12,956 bases of DNA from B46-G9 sp964581175 (GTDB taxonomy: Bacteria > Desulfobacterota > DSM-4660 > Desulfatiglandales > Desulfatiglandaceae). Each line of letters starts with the position of its first letter. Position 1 is the first letter of the stretch. Shown piece by piece: positions 1 to 6,421 of the stretch. The notes under the pieces are model-generated. The model saw only the letters and a program-made list of their open reading frames with translations. It searched no databases and had not been told where the DNA came from. Location of the stretch: contig CAZONI010000094.1 in NCBI GenBank assembly GCA_964581175.1, forward strand, positions 1 to 12,956, given 5' to 3'. The position numbers were made by a program, and so were the translations under genes.

Positions 1-1
1 T

Positions 2-265
2 TTCCCCGGTATCCGTTCAGCAATTGCCGTAGCAGGAGGGATCTCGAGACTCGGCATCATAAGAGTGGTTTTCCTGGCATTGATCAGCTGCAGTGTCTGG
101 AATCTCATCTGGATCTGGGTGGGGTATTCTCTCGGAACCAACTGGGATACAGTAAAAGAAAAGATGTCGAGCATCCTTGTCCATTACAATATTACCGTGG
201 CGGCGTTGATGGGCGGTGTGGTTGGTTTTTTTCTCTTGAAGAGACGGCTCCGGAATCGGCGATGA
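2..265 (+). CDS. DedA-family (SNARE-associated/VTT domain) inner-membrane protein, C-terminal part
   Basis: The frame is open from the first bases of the window to a TGA at 263-265, giving 87 C-terminal residues of a protein whose start lies upstream. The visible part opens with FPGIRSAIAVAGG, which matches the conserved proline-glycine-arginine loop of DedA proteins. A hydrophobic stretch (about residues 26-42 of the fragment) and the GYSLGTNW motif follow, then a second membrane helix (about residues 63-78) and a basic cytoplasmic tail ending KRRLRNRR. DedA proteins are polytopic membrane proteins implicated in phospholipid scrambling or flipping and envelope homeostasis; the substrate of this one cannot be inferred. 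Its neighbours give no functional link. The family call is firm. The gene is incomplete only because the window cuts it. Confidence 0.85.
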   Translation, partial: FPGIRSAIAVAGGISRLGIIRVVFLALISCSVWNLIWIWVGYSLGTNWDTVKEKMSSILVHYNITVAALMGGVVGFFLLKRRLRNRR

Positions 266-322
266 ACGTGCCGGGTAAACAAATCGGAAATCATCATAAT
301 GGCTTGACAGCCGCTCTGCTTT

Positions 323-350
323 TCCCTGTTGGGCCGACAGGGATGAATTT
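323..350 (+). terminator. Weak terminator-like hairpin downstream of the dedA-like gene
   Basis: TCCCTGT (323-329) and ACAGGGA (337-343) form a perfect 7-bp stem with a 7-nt loop, followed by TGAATTTT. The T-run is short and offset from the stem, so termination would be weak. It lies 58 nt after the dedA-like stop codon. Confidence 0.35.
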
Positions 351-372
351 TGGTTGTGCCTGACCCTCCTAG

Positions 373-591
373 CTCCGGAGGTGGACCAGGACAGGTTCTG
401 CCGATCCAGAATCCGGAAGAGTGCGTATCAGTCGGATCGTGGTGCTTGGGGCGGAAGTCCCCATTTTAACCCTTGACCTGGATCGTGAGAGGCAATATAT
501 TTTTGGGCAGTTTTTTGTCGGTGAAGCAACGGAACCTGGAAAGGAGGTGGTGGTTTTTCCGAGAAATGCAAAAAGGCGTGTGATACTTTGA
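373..591 (+). other. Unexplained open frame, possible small gene or gene remnant
   Basis: After a TAG at 370-372 the frame stays open for 72 codons to TGA at 589-591. The translation looks protein-like, with alternating hydrophobic stretches such as VRISRIVVLGAEVPILTL and EVVVFPRNAKRRVIL. There is no ATG; the only candidate starts are GTG at 421 or 439/442, and none has a Shine-Dalgarno sequence. The rhodanese promoter lies inside it (473-501). I do not recognise a family. It could be the tail of a decayed gene whose upstream part is lost or frame-shifted, or chance. Confidence 0.25.
473..501 (+). promoter_or_regulatory. Sigma70-type promoter for the rhodanese gene
   Basis: A -35 box TTGACC (473-478) and a -10 box TATATT (496-501) are separated by exactly 17 bp; each box matches the consensus at five of six positions. 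Transcription would start near 508 and leave a leader of about 110 nt before the rhodanese start codon. Confidence 0.55.
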
Positions 592-618
592 ATGACTATT
601 TCAGAAGGAGGTTTTGTA

Positions 619-1209
619 ATGAAAAAAGTATTTGTGTTGATGATTGCTGTTGCGTTTGTGGTGAGCGCTGCGGGATTTGCCTTTGCTGCGGGCACTCCTA
701 TGCAGGCCAATGAAAAAAAGATACACGACAGCTTTGTTGCGGCGATTCCGGCCGACCATATAACGGATGTATACAAGCTGCATGAGGTCTGGGAAAAGGC
801 CATGGCCGATCCTGCCTACCGCAAGACGGTTTATCTCATCGACGTGCGGACCGATTCCGAATGGAACGCCTTTCACATCGAGGGCACCGATCATATGCAG
901 GCCGGTCATATGTATGTCCTTACCAAGAAGATTACTGATCCGAACGCGGAGATCTACATCTGGTGCCGCACGAATCACCGAGCGAAATATGTCGCAGGCT
1001 TCCTGTGCAAGTATGGGTACAAGAATGTCTACTGTGTTAGCAGCACCACCAAAAACGGCAAGAAGAATGTCGGCGGCGTTGTCGGCTGGGCACAGGCGGG
1101 GTTCCCGTTCGTGAACCAGTTCACCGGTACCTTTTACATCAAGGAATACCGTGCAAATCCGTCCAAGGCCGAGATGTCCTACCGCATCAGGATGTGGCAT
1201 CCCTATTAA
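619..1209 (+). CDS. Exported single-domain rhodanese-like sulfurtransferase
   Basis: This 196-residue protein has a clear Sec signal peptide (MKK, then a hydrophobic core to about residue 20, with a likely cleavage near AFA-A at 23/24), so it should act in the periplasm. The mature part is one rhodanese domain: the IDVRTDSEW element (about 74-82) and an active-site loop WCRTNHRA with the presumed persulfide-carrying cysteine at 116. Rhodaneses move sulfane sulfur from donors such as thiosulfate or polysulfide to thiol acceptors. The true substrate is unknown. I chose ATG 619 over an in-frame ATG at 592 because AGAAGGAGG (603-611) sits 7 nt upstream and the signal peptide then starts directly with MKK. 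It appears to be monocistronic, with its own promoter and a following hairpin. The extension after the loop (about 145-196) is longer than in minimal rhodaneses and unrecognised. Confidence 0.88.
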   Translation: MKKVFVLMIAVAFVVSAAGFAFAAGTPMQANEKKIHDSFVAAIPADHITDVYKLHEVWEKAMADPAYRKTVYLIDVRTDSEWNAFHIEGTDHMQAGHMYVLTKKITDPNAEIYIWCRTNHRAKYVAGFLCKYGYKNVYCVSSTTKNGKKNVGGVVGWAQAGFPFVNQFTGTFYIKEYRANPSKAEMSYRIRMWHPY

Positions 1210-1215
1210 TGTGTT

Positions 1216-1253
1216 AGATGCATCAGGAGGAAAAGCATCCTCCTGATGCATCT
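1216..1253. terminator. Perfect 16-bp hairpin between convergent rhodanese and dnaE2 genes
   Basis: Positions 1216-1231 and 1238-1253 are perfectly complementary, with a 6-nt loop (1232-1237). The hairpin begins 6 nt after the rhodanese stop codon. No long T-run follows on either strand (the plus side has GGTTTGAGTTGTTT), so it is a probable but atypical terminator or mRNA 3'-end stabiliser. The dnaE2 stop codon (1223-1225) and its last codons lie inside the hairpin. Confidence 0.65.
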
Positions 1254-4200
1254 GGTTTGAGTTGTTTCCTCTCTCCGGATTGAATCTCCTGCGCCTTCCT
1301 TTGAGCCCTGTTCTCCGTATGGCCTGGTGAAGAGGTACGGTCAAGAAACGCCATCCGGTAAGCCGTGAGGGTGACGGCCCCGAAGTCATTTTCTACCTTC
1401 CCTTTCAGGACACAGGGCCTTGAGGCGTTGAGCAGGTGACAGCAGCGATGGTATACCTTCGGGAAAAACACCGTCTCATAGATGCCCGTCGGGTCCTCGA
1501 AGGTGATAAATTTCATTGGATCCCCTTCTTTTGTCCGGACTGTCTTGCCGGTGACCAGCCATCCCGTGATGGTCACTGTTTTTCCTGCCAGCAGCGGTAA
1601 GTCCCGCGCGTGAACATGATCCATTCTCTCCAGAGCGTTTGCGTAAAGCTCCAGGGGATGAGTAGAAAGCATGAACCCCAGTGTCTCCTTTTCCTGCTCA
1701 AGCAGGATATGCCGGGGAACGGCGCTGTGCGCTTTCCCGGGGAAAAGCCCGGGAACCGAGAGAAGAGAGGGGCTGGCTTCCTTTTGGCCGAAAAATCGGA
1801 GTGTTTGCCACAGCAAAACGGGTCTCGGGAGTTTTTCAGGAAGATCGTCAAAGCAACCAGCCTTGATCAGGAGCCGCACGTCCTGGAGGCGGAGGTACGG
1901 ACGGGTCCGGCCCAGGAAGTCCTGGAAGGATGAAAACGGGCCGTTCCTGTCGCGTTCCCGGACGATAGCCTCTCTTGCCTCACGGGACAGGTCCTTGATC
2001 TGCATGAAACCCACAAGGAGTTCTTTTCCCTTCCCCGTATACCTGATATGGCTTTTATTGATGTGAGGTGGAAGCACCCGGAGCCCCATGCGTTTCGCCT
2101 CGGAAATGTACCCAAAAGTGGAATAGTAGCCCCCTCCGTTAGAAATGACGGATGCCATGAATTCAGCCGGGTAATGGGCCCTGAGGAAAGCGGATTTATA
2201 GGCAACCAGGGTGTAGCTTGCCGAGTGGGGTTTGCAGAAACTATAGCCGTCGAACCCCATCATCATCGCCCATACCTCCTCGATGATTTCCTGGGATACG
2301 TTGCGTTCCCGCGCCCCTTGGACGAACCGGACATAAAAATCACGGAGTTTCTTTTCCTTGTCTTTCTTGCTCACCACTTTCCGAAGGGTATCCGCCTCGG
2401 CAGGGCCGAATCCCGCGAGGTGGATGGCGGCCTGGCTCATCTGTTCCTGAAAGACCATGACACCCAGGGTTTCGTCCAACACCGGTTTTAAGGCCGGATG
2501 GGGAGGCTCCCAGGGGGCTCCCCTGAGCCGGGCAAGCCATGTTCGAATACTCTGGTTGGATGCAGGCCGGATGATGGAAGTCACCACTACGTTGATCCGG
2601 AAATGGTCCATACGCCGGTAATCATGGAATGAGAAGCCGTTTCCCACCTTGGTGAGGACCTGCCTGGTGGCGGGGCTCTCAAAGTAAAAGACTCCAAACG
2701 TATTCCCTTCATGAAAGATGCGCGCGGTCTCAGGATCATCAAGGGGATTGAGCCGTGCATAGTCCAAGCGGCGGCCGTAATTTTCATTGACCAGCTCCAG
2801 GGTGTCGCGGATGACGGCCAGGCTCCGGTTCCCGAGGATATCTATTTTCACCAGGCCGCTTTCTTCCACCGAATCCTTTTCCCACTGGAGTACCTGCATT
2901 CCGCTGGCGGAGATCTCAACCGGGCAGTATCGGCGAATATCGTCGGGTACAACCACCACTCCACCGCAATGGGTTGAAAGGTGCTGAAAATGGTTTTCGA
3001 GACGGGAAGCGGTCTGCAGGATTTCGCTCCATGGTTCCTGAAATGCCACTCCCCGCATTTTGGGGTGGCGGGTGAGGTCCTGTGAGAGCGTGCGAAGCCG
3101 CCAGCCGAAACCGATCTGTTTTGTGACCCGGCCGATTTCCTGATCTGTCAAACCGAAGACCTTGGCCACTTCCCGGATGGCTGATCGGGCGGCGAACGTG
3201 TTGTGGTTGGAGACCATGGCGGTCCGGCGTGTTCCGTGGGTCGCGAAAAAAAGATCGATGATCCTCTCCCGCTCATCCCACGGAAAGTCCACGTCAATAT
3301 CCGGGGGATCCACGCGCGCGGGGTTCAGAAATCGCTCAAAGAACAGGTTGTGTTTGACGGGGTCCACGTGGGTAATTCCCAGGGCATAGGAGACAATAGA
3401 GGCGGCTGCGCTCCCCCTGCCGCAGGACCTGGGGGCCTGGCGGGTGATCTCGGCCACCACGAGAAAATAGTGCGCGAAGTTTTTTCCCCGGATGATATCC
3501 ATCTCGTGGGTAATGCGTCTTCGCACTTCCGGGGTGAGTTCTCCGTACCGTCTCCTGCATCCTTCAAGGGTAGCTCGGTAGAGCTTCCGGAACGCTTCCC
3601 TGTTCGTCATTCCCCTGAAATTCGGAAATATGATCCGGTCAAAATGCCACTCGGTCCGGCAGGAGTCTGCTATTTTTTGGGAATTGGCAATGGCCACCGG
3701 TACGTGGGGAAACTGGGACGTCATATGGGCATCCGGGTTCAGGAAATTCTGGACCAGGCAGGTGTCGCCCGGAGCGAGCCTGGAGAGCTTGGTGTTCAGC
3801 GAGATCGCTCTGAGGATGCGATGGAGCCTGAACTGATCTTTTGTGACAAGACAGACCCGGTTGGTGGCCACGGGAGGGATATGACTCTCCCGGGAAAAGG
3901 CATAGCAGCGTCCCATAAGGTACCCGGGGGAGAGCTCCACGTACAAATCTTCGGCGGTCTGTTTTTTCAAGATTTTCAGAAGTCTGAAATCGTCCGAGAG
4001 AACGATGAGACCTTCCCGTTTTTCCTGCAGGCTTTGAACCAGATCGAAGTCCTGATTACAGTGGCGGTCGGAGATGATCCTGCAGAGATTGCCGTAGCCT
4101 GTGAGGTTCTTGACCAGGAGCACGGCACGATGATTTTGGCAGGTGATTTCACTGCCTACGATGGGATCGAGTTTCCGCTCCATAGCGGCCTGGGTAAAGA

Positions 4201-4345
4201 AGATAAGCCCGTAGAGGTTATTGGTGTCCGTGAGGGCGAGCCTCTTCATTCCCATTCGGCGTGCGGCCTCACAGATTTCCGGGACGGAGCCGATGCCCCA
4301 GCCTTTGGAATAATGGGAATGCACATTAAGATGAACGAAATTCAT
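1223..4345 (-). CDS. dnaE2: Error-prone DNA polymerase III alpha subunit DnaE2 (ImuC)
   Basis: This 1040-residue C-family polymerase is the catalytic partner in the SOS mutagenesis cassette: it extends synthesis past DNA lesions together with ImuB and the beta clamp. Domains in order are a PHP domain (about 1-240, from VHLNVHSHYS to FPNFRG), the palm with CGRGSAAAS (308-316) and PDIDVDF (348-354), a third catalytic aspartate in VKIDILG (Asp502), a helix-hairpin-helix region ending LLIKAGCFDDL, and a C-terminal OB fold (about 915-1000). All three polymerase aspartates (349, 351, 502) are present. The PHP metal site looks degenerate: Asn7 and Thr41 stand where histidines occur in active PHP domains, so proofreading is unlikely. 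The length fits DnaE2 rather than replicative DnaE (about 1160). ATG 4345 has AGGTGG (4356-4361) 10 nt upstream. Position right behind imuB and lexA supports the DnaE2 call. Confidence 0.93.
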   Translation of the reverse strand: MNFVHLNVHSHYSKGWGIGSVPEICEAARRMGMKRLALTDTNNLYGLIFFTQAAMERKLDPIVGSEITCQNHRAVLLVKNLTGYGNLCRIISDRHCNQDFDLVQSLQEKREGLIVLSDDFRLLKILKKQTAEDLYVELSPGYLMGRCYAFSRESHIPPVATNRVCLVTKDQFRLHRILRAISLNTKLSRLAPGDTCLVQNFLNPDAHMTSQFPHVPVAIANSQKIADSCRTEWHFDRIIFPNFRGMTNREAFRKLYRATLEGCRRRYGELTPEVRRRITHEMDIIRGKNFAHYFLVVAEITRQAPRSCGRGSAAASIVSYALGITHVDPVKHNLFFERFLNPARVDPPDIDVDFPWDERERIIDLFFATHGTRRTAMVSNHNTFAARSAIREVAKVFGLTDQEIGRVTKQIGFGWRLRTLSQDLTRHPKMRGVAFQEPWSEILQTASRLENHFQHLSTHCGGVVVVPDDIRRYCPVEISASGMQVLQWEKDSVEESGLVKIDILGNRSLAVIRDTLELVNENYGRRLDYARLNPLDDPETARIFHEGNTFGVFYFESPATRQVLTKVGNGFSFHDYRRMDHFRINVVVTSIIRPASNQSIRTWLARLRGAPWEPPHPALKPVLDETLGVMVFQEQMSQAAIHLAGFGPAEADTLRKVVSKKDKEKKLRDFYVRFVQGARERNVSQEIIEEVWAMMMGFDGYSFCKPHSASYTLVAYKSAFLRAHYPAEFMASVISNGGGYYSTFGYISEAKRMGLRVLPPHINKSHIRYTGKGKELLVGFMQIKDLSREAREAIVRERDRNGPFSSFQDFLGRTRPYLRLQDVRLLIKAGCFDDLPEKLPRPVLLWQTLRFFGQKEASPSLLSVPGLFPGKAHSAVPRHILLEQEKETLGFMLSTHPLELYANALERMDHVHARDLPLLAGKTVTITGWLVTGKTVRTKEGDPMKFITFEDPTGIYETVFFPKVYHRCCHLLNASRPCVLKGKVENDFGAVTLTAYRMAFLDRTSSPGHTENRAQRKAQEIQSGERKQLKPDASGGCFSS

Positions 4346-4355
4346 GGCTAATCAA

Positions 4356-4361
4356 CCACCT
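4356..4361 (-). promoter_or_regulatory. Ribosome binding site of dnaE2
   Basis: On the minus strand the sequence reads AGGTGG, 10 nt before the dnaE2 ATG. It directly abuts the heptad-repeat hairpin (4362-4428), so folding of that hairpin could affect ribosome access. Confidence 0.5.
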
Positions 4362-4468
4362 AGGCACAAGGCGCAGGGCATAAGGCGCAAGGTTTTTCCT
4401 TATGCCTTACGCCCTACACCCTACGCCTTGCGTCCTACGCCCTACGCCTTGCACTTATGCCTTACGCC
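4362..4468. repeat. Degenerate heptanucleotide tandem repeat with inverted arms, imuB-dnaE2 gap
   Basis: The gap is almost entirely made of 7-bp units. The right arm (4398-4468) holds ten units, nearly all variants of CCYTACG (CCTTATG, CCTTACG, CCCTACA, CCCTACG, CCTTGCG and so on), one of them shortened to six bases. The left arm (4362-4392) has the same family in opposite orientation (AGGCACA, AGGCGCA, GGGCATA, AGGCGCA, AGG). A TTTTT spacer (4393-4397) separates them. Left arm and first right-arm units pair at 23 of 31 positions, and the mismatches are all transitions, so some may be G-U pairs in RNA. No transposase, target duplication or CRISPR-type spacers are visible. Confidence 0.85.
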
Positions 4469-4472
4469 TTTT

Positions 4473-5636
4473 TCATGCTGCCCCGGCGTACCGGATTGCC
4501 TCGTGCCCGTATCGCTCACGGATGTGATCCAGGGCCTGTATGAGGCGGATCTTCTTCCGGGGTTCGGGAGAAGGGATATCAAAAAGGGACAACTGCCTGC
4601 TCGGCCGCAAAAAGTCCCAGAACCATATCCGGATAAAGCGAATCCTGACGCGCCTGGTGCATGCCTTGAAAAAGAGGTCTTTCACAGGGCCGTAGAGCTC
4701 AAAGTCCCAGAAGCCGGGACGGTTGATAGAACACTGACGCCTGACCTCAACCTGATCGGCATAGCGGATCAGAAGCCCGGCCTTTCGCGGAAAAAGCGCC
4801 TTTTCCCGAAGGCGGCGGGCACACTTTTCCACGAGGGCAAAGAGTATCCAGAGGAGCTTGTGGTCGTCGTTTTCACCTTCGTGGAGTGTCATTTCCTCGC
4901 CTATCATAAGCTTCTTGGAAGGGGGATAAACAGGCGTTGGGTCAATCCCGAGGGCACGCTGGTGAATGACAGGGGCCTGCCGGCCAAAGAGAATGGCGAG
5001 GGTCGGCATATCCAGGACGGCAAGGTCTCCGACCCGGGTGATGTCGAGTTCCTCCAGGAGAAGGAAACGACGGGAACGGCCTATGCCGGGCACTACTCCC
5101 ACAGGAAGGGGGGCCATGAAGGTCGATTCATTGCCGTGGGGCACATCCAGGATCGTTTCGGGCGAGACGATGCGGGAGGCAATACCGGAGACCATTTTAT
5201 TTCCGGCAACGCCGGCTGTTCCCGGGAGGCACAGGCGGTCCTTAATTTCCCTTCTCACGCGCTGTGCCGCGTCCTTTGCCTTTCCCCAGAGACGACCGGT
5301 CCCGGTGAGATCCAGGTAGATATGGCCCGGCCTGGCCGGCTCCCAGAGGGGGGTATAGCAGGCCGCTATCCTGCACAATTCCTGGTTGGCCTTTTCCACC
5401 AGTCCGGGATCCGGGTCGATCACGGTCAACTCCGGGCAGAGCCCGATCGCTTTCACCAGCGGCATTCCTCCCCACACTCCCTGTCTTCCTGCTTCAGCGG
5501 ACATGGAGAGAACCAGTGCACGTGCTGATCGGGTAGCCGCTACCGCCACGGGACGGCCCCGGAGTTCCGGCTGCATAACCCGCGCTATTGCAATGGAAAA
5601 GGCCGGTATATGGATATGTATGATGTGATGGCACAA
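4473..5636 (-). CDS. imuB: ImuB: catalytically inactive Y-family DNA polymerase homologue
   Basis: This 387-residue protein follows the DinB/UmuC fold from end to end (PELRGRPVAVAA near 23, YLDLTG at 107-112, GNKMVSGIAS at 145-154, a helix-hairpin-helix PVGVVPGIG at 178-186, little-finger domain, and C-terminal DHIRERYG). The catalytic acids are missing: HIHIPAF (7-13) stands where DinB has HVDMD, and ARPGHIYLD (101-109) where DinB has S-L-D-E-A-Y-L-D, so all three metal ligands are replaced (His9, Gly104, His105). QLSLF (348-352) matches the beta-clamp-binding pentapeptide. Loss of catalysis plus a clamp motif is the signature of ImuB, which acts as the adaptor that brings DnaE2 to the clamp. 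Start is TTG at 5636 with AAGGGT upstream; no in-frame ATG fits and a TAA lies just upstream. It is second in the lexA-imuB-dnaE2 order. Confidence 0.88.
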   Translation of the reverse strand: MCHHIIHIHIPAFSIAIARVMQPELRGRPVAVAATRSARALVLSMSAEAGRQGVWGGMPLVKAIGLCPELTVIDPDPGLVEKANQELCRIAACYTPLWEPARPGHIYLDLTGTGRLWGKAKDAAQRVRREIKDRLCLPGTAGVAGNKMVSGIASRIVSPETILDVPHGNESTFMAPLPVGVVPGIGRSRRFLLLEELDITRVGDLAVLDMPTLAILFGRQAPVIHQRALGIDPTPVYPPSKKLMIGEEMTLHEGENDDHKLLWILFALVEKCARRLREKALFPRKAGLLIRYADQVEVRRQCSINRPGFWDFELYGPVKDLFFKACTRRVRIRFIRIWFWDFLRPSRQLSLFDIPSPEPRKKIRLIQALDHIRERYGHEAIRYAGAA

Positions 5637-5643
5637 AGTAACG

Positions 5644-5667
5644 ACCCTTTTTTATGACTCAAAGGGT
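5644..5667 (-). repeat. Small inverted repeat just upstream of imuB
   Basis: ACCCTTT (5644-5650) and AAAGGGT (5661-5667) form a 7-bp stem with a 10-nt loop. On the minus strand the 3' arm AAAGGGT contains the likely imuB ribosome binding site, 8 nt from the TTG start, so pairing would hide it. The function is inferred only from position. Confidence 0.4.
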
Positions 5668-5689
5668 AAAGTTTTGGCCTTTCTCCTTC

Positions 5690-5717
5690 ATTTGACCTTT
5701 GAGCTTTGGGTTTTGAC
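5690..5717. repeat. Degenerate heptad repeat (unit like CTTTGAG) in the lexA-imuB gap
   Basis: Four consecutive 7-bp units can be read as ATTTGAC, CTTTGAG, CTTTGGG and TTTTGAC. The unit differs from the other two arrays in the cassette but has the same period. Short and divergent, so only moderately certain. Confidence 0.5.
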
Positions 5718-5759
5718 ATTAGTTGTTCAGGATTTCAAAAACCTGTGCCTGGCCCATAA

Positions 5760-5790
5760 CCTACGAGCTGTGAGCTACCAGCTACGAGCT
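5760..5790. repeat. Heptad repeat (unit AGCTACG) immediately after the lexA stop
   Basis: Read on the plus strand the units are CCTACG, AGCTGTG, AGCTACC, AGCTACG and AGCT; on the coding strand the array starts directly after the lexA TAA (5791-5793) as AGCTCGT, AGCTGGT, AGCTCAC, AGCTCGT. The period is exactly seven bases over about 31 bp. Together with the array at 5690-5717 it makes up much of the 154-bp lexA-imuB gap, which has no room for an imuA gene. Confidence 0.75.
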
Positions 5791-6396
5791 TTACTTATAA
5801 TACCTCACAACCCCCACCACCTTCCCTTCGACCCTGAGATCGGCATTCTTTACGCGAATGGAGTCCATGCCCGTATGAGCGGGCCTGAGTTCCACGTGAT
5901 CGCCATGGCGGTAATATTTCTTGACAGTGGCCTCATTGTCGATAAGTGCCACGACGGTTTCTCCGTTTTCGGCGGTTGGCTGCTTTCTGACAACCACAAA
6001 ATCCCCATCCAGGATGCCGTCTTCTTCCATGGAATCGCCCTGCACTTCCAGGACAAAGCAGTCGCCGCTCTCGGCCAGGGAGAGAGGTACTTCAATGGCC
6101 CGCGGATCTTCCACTGCTTCAATGGGCCTGCCGGCAGCAACCTTGCCCAGGAGGGGAAGTTCAAAGCGTCTGGTCTCCACGGGGCTGATTACCTGAATGG
6201 CCCGCTTTTTATTCTTTTCCCGGGGGAGTCGGATATAGCCCTTCTTCTCCAGGATCTTGAGGTAGGTAGTGACCGTATTGTAAGAACCGAAGCCGAACTG
6301 TTTTCGGATCTCCTCAAAGCTGGGGGCTCTGCCCCATTCGTTGACATACCTGCTGAGATAAGCAAGGATGGTCTTTTGCTTGGGTGTGAGCTTCAT
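5791..6396 (-). CDS. lexA: LexA SOS repressor (autocleaving)
   Basis: The 201-residue protein has an N-terminal winged-helix DNA-binding domain (about 1-67, with GSYNTVTTYLKILEKKGYI as recognition region and wing) and a C-terminal S24 autoprotease domain. The cleavage site is Ala88-Gly89 in GKVAAGRP, and the catalytic dyad is Ser122 (GDSMEEDG) and Lys159 (EATVKK). The Ser-Lys spacing of 37 equals that of E. coli LexA (119/156). It should repress SOS genes until RecA filaments trigger cleavage. ATG 6396 has GGAGG (6403-6407) 6 nt upstream. As the first gene of lexA-imuB-dnaE2 it probably controls the cassette and itself through an operator at 6422-6449. The recognition helix is not E. coli-like, so it need not bind the CTG-N10-CAG box. 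Whether this is the only lexA in the genome cannot be told. Confidence 0.95.
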   Translation of the reverse strand: MKLTPKQKTILAYLSRYVNEWGRAPSFEEIRKQFGFGSYNTVTTYLKILEKKGYIRLPREKNKKRAIQVISPVETRRFELPLLGKVAAGRPIEAVEDPRAIEVPLSLAESGDCFVLEVQGDSMEEDGILDGDFVVVRKQPTAENGETVVALIDNEATVKKYYRHGDHVELRPAHTGMDSIRVKNADLRVEGKVVGVVRYYK

Positions 6397-6421
6397 GGGC
6401 TGCCTCCATTGAAATGAAATC

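Larger units (their letters stand above)
266..618. other. 353-bp intergenic region between the dedA-like gene and the rhodanese gene
   Basis: This stretch holds no gene I would call with confidence. It contains a small hairpin (323-343), a sigma70-like promoter (473-501) that fits the downstream rhodanese gene, and an open frame at 373-591 without a convincing start. A minus-strand frame at 369-803 reads through the rhodanese gene and is not considered coding. Confidence 0.6.

Noticed and set aside
592..618. Upstream ATG 592 as the rhodanese start
   Set aside because: It lacks a ribosome site, and the strong AGAAGGAGG at 603-611 would then be inside the gene; starting at 619 gives a normal signal peptide.
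3203..4351. Plus-strand open frame of 382 codons opposite dnaE2
   Set aside because: The opposite strand encodes a full-length DnaE2 with all motifs; this frame has no recognisable motif and is a codon-bias shadow.
4362..4468. CRISPR array or mobile MITE in the imuB-dnaE2 gap
   Set aside because: Units are 7 bp without spacers, so it is not CRISPR; no target-site duplication or conserved terminal repeats support a MITE.
4344..5528. Plus-strand open frame of 394 codons over imuB and the heptad array
   Set aside because: It begins in the repeat (giving PYALRPTPYALRP-type peptide) and then mirrors imuB; the minus strand carries the real Y-family protein.
5637..5790. A small imuA or other gene between lexA and imuB
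   Set aside because: Only 154 bp are available, largely heptad repeats, with no open frame carrying a ribosome site.
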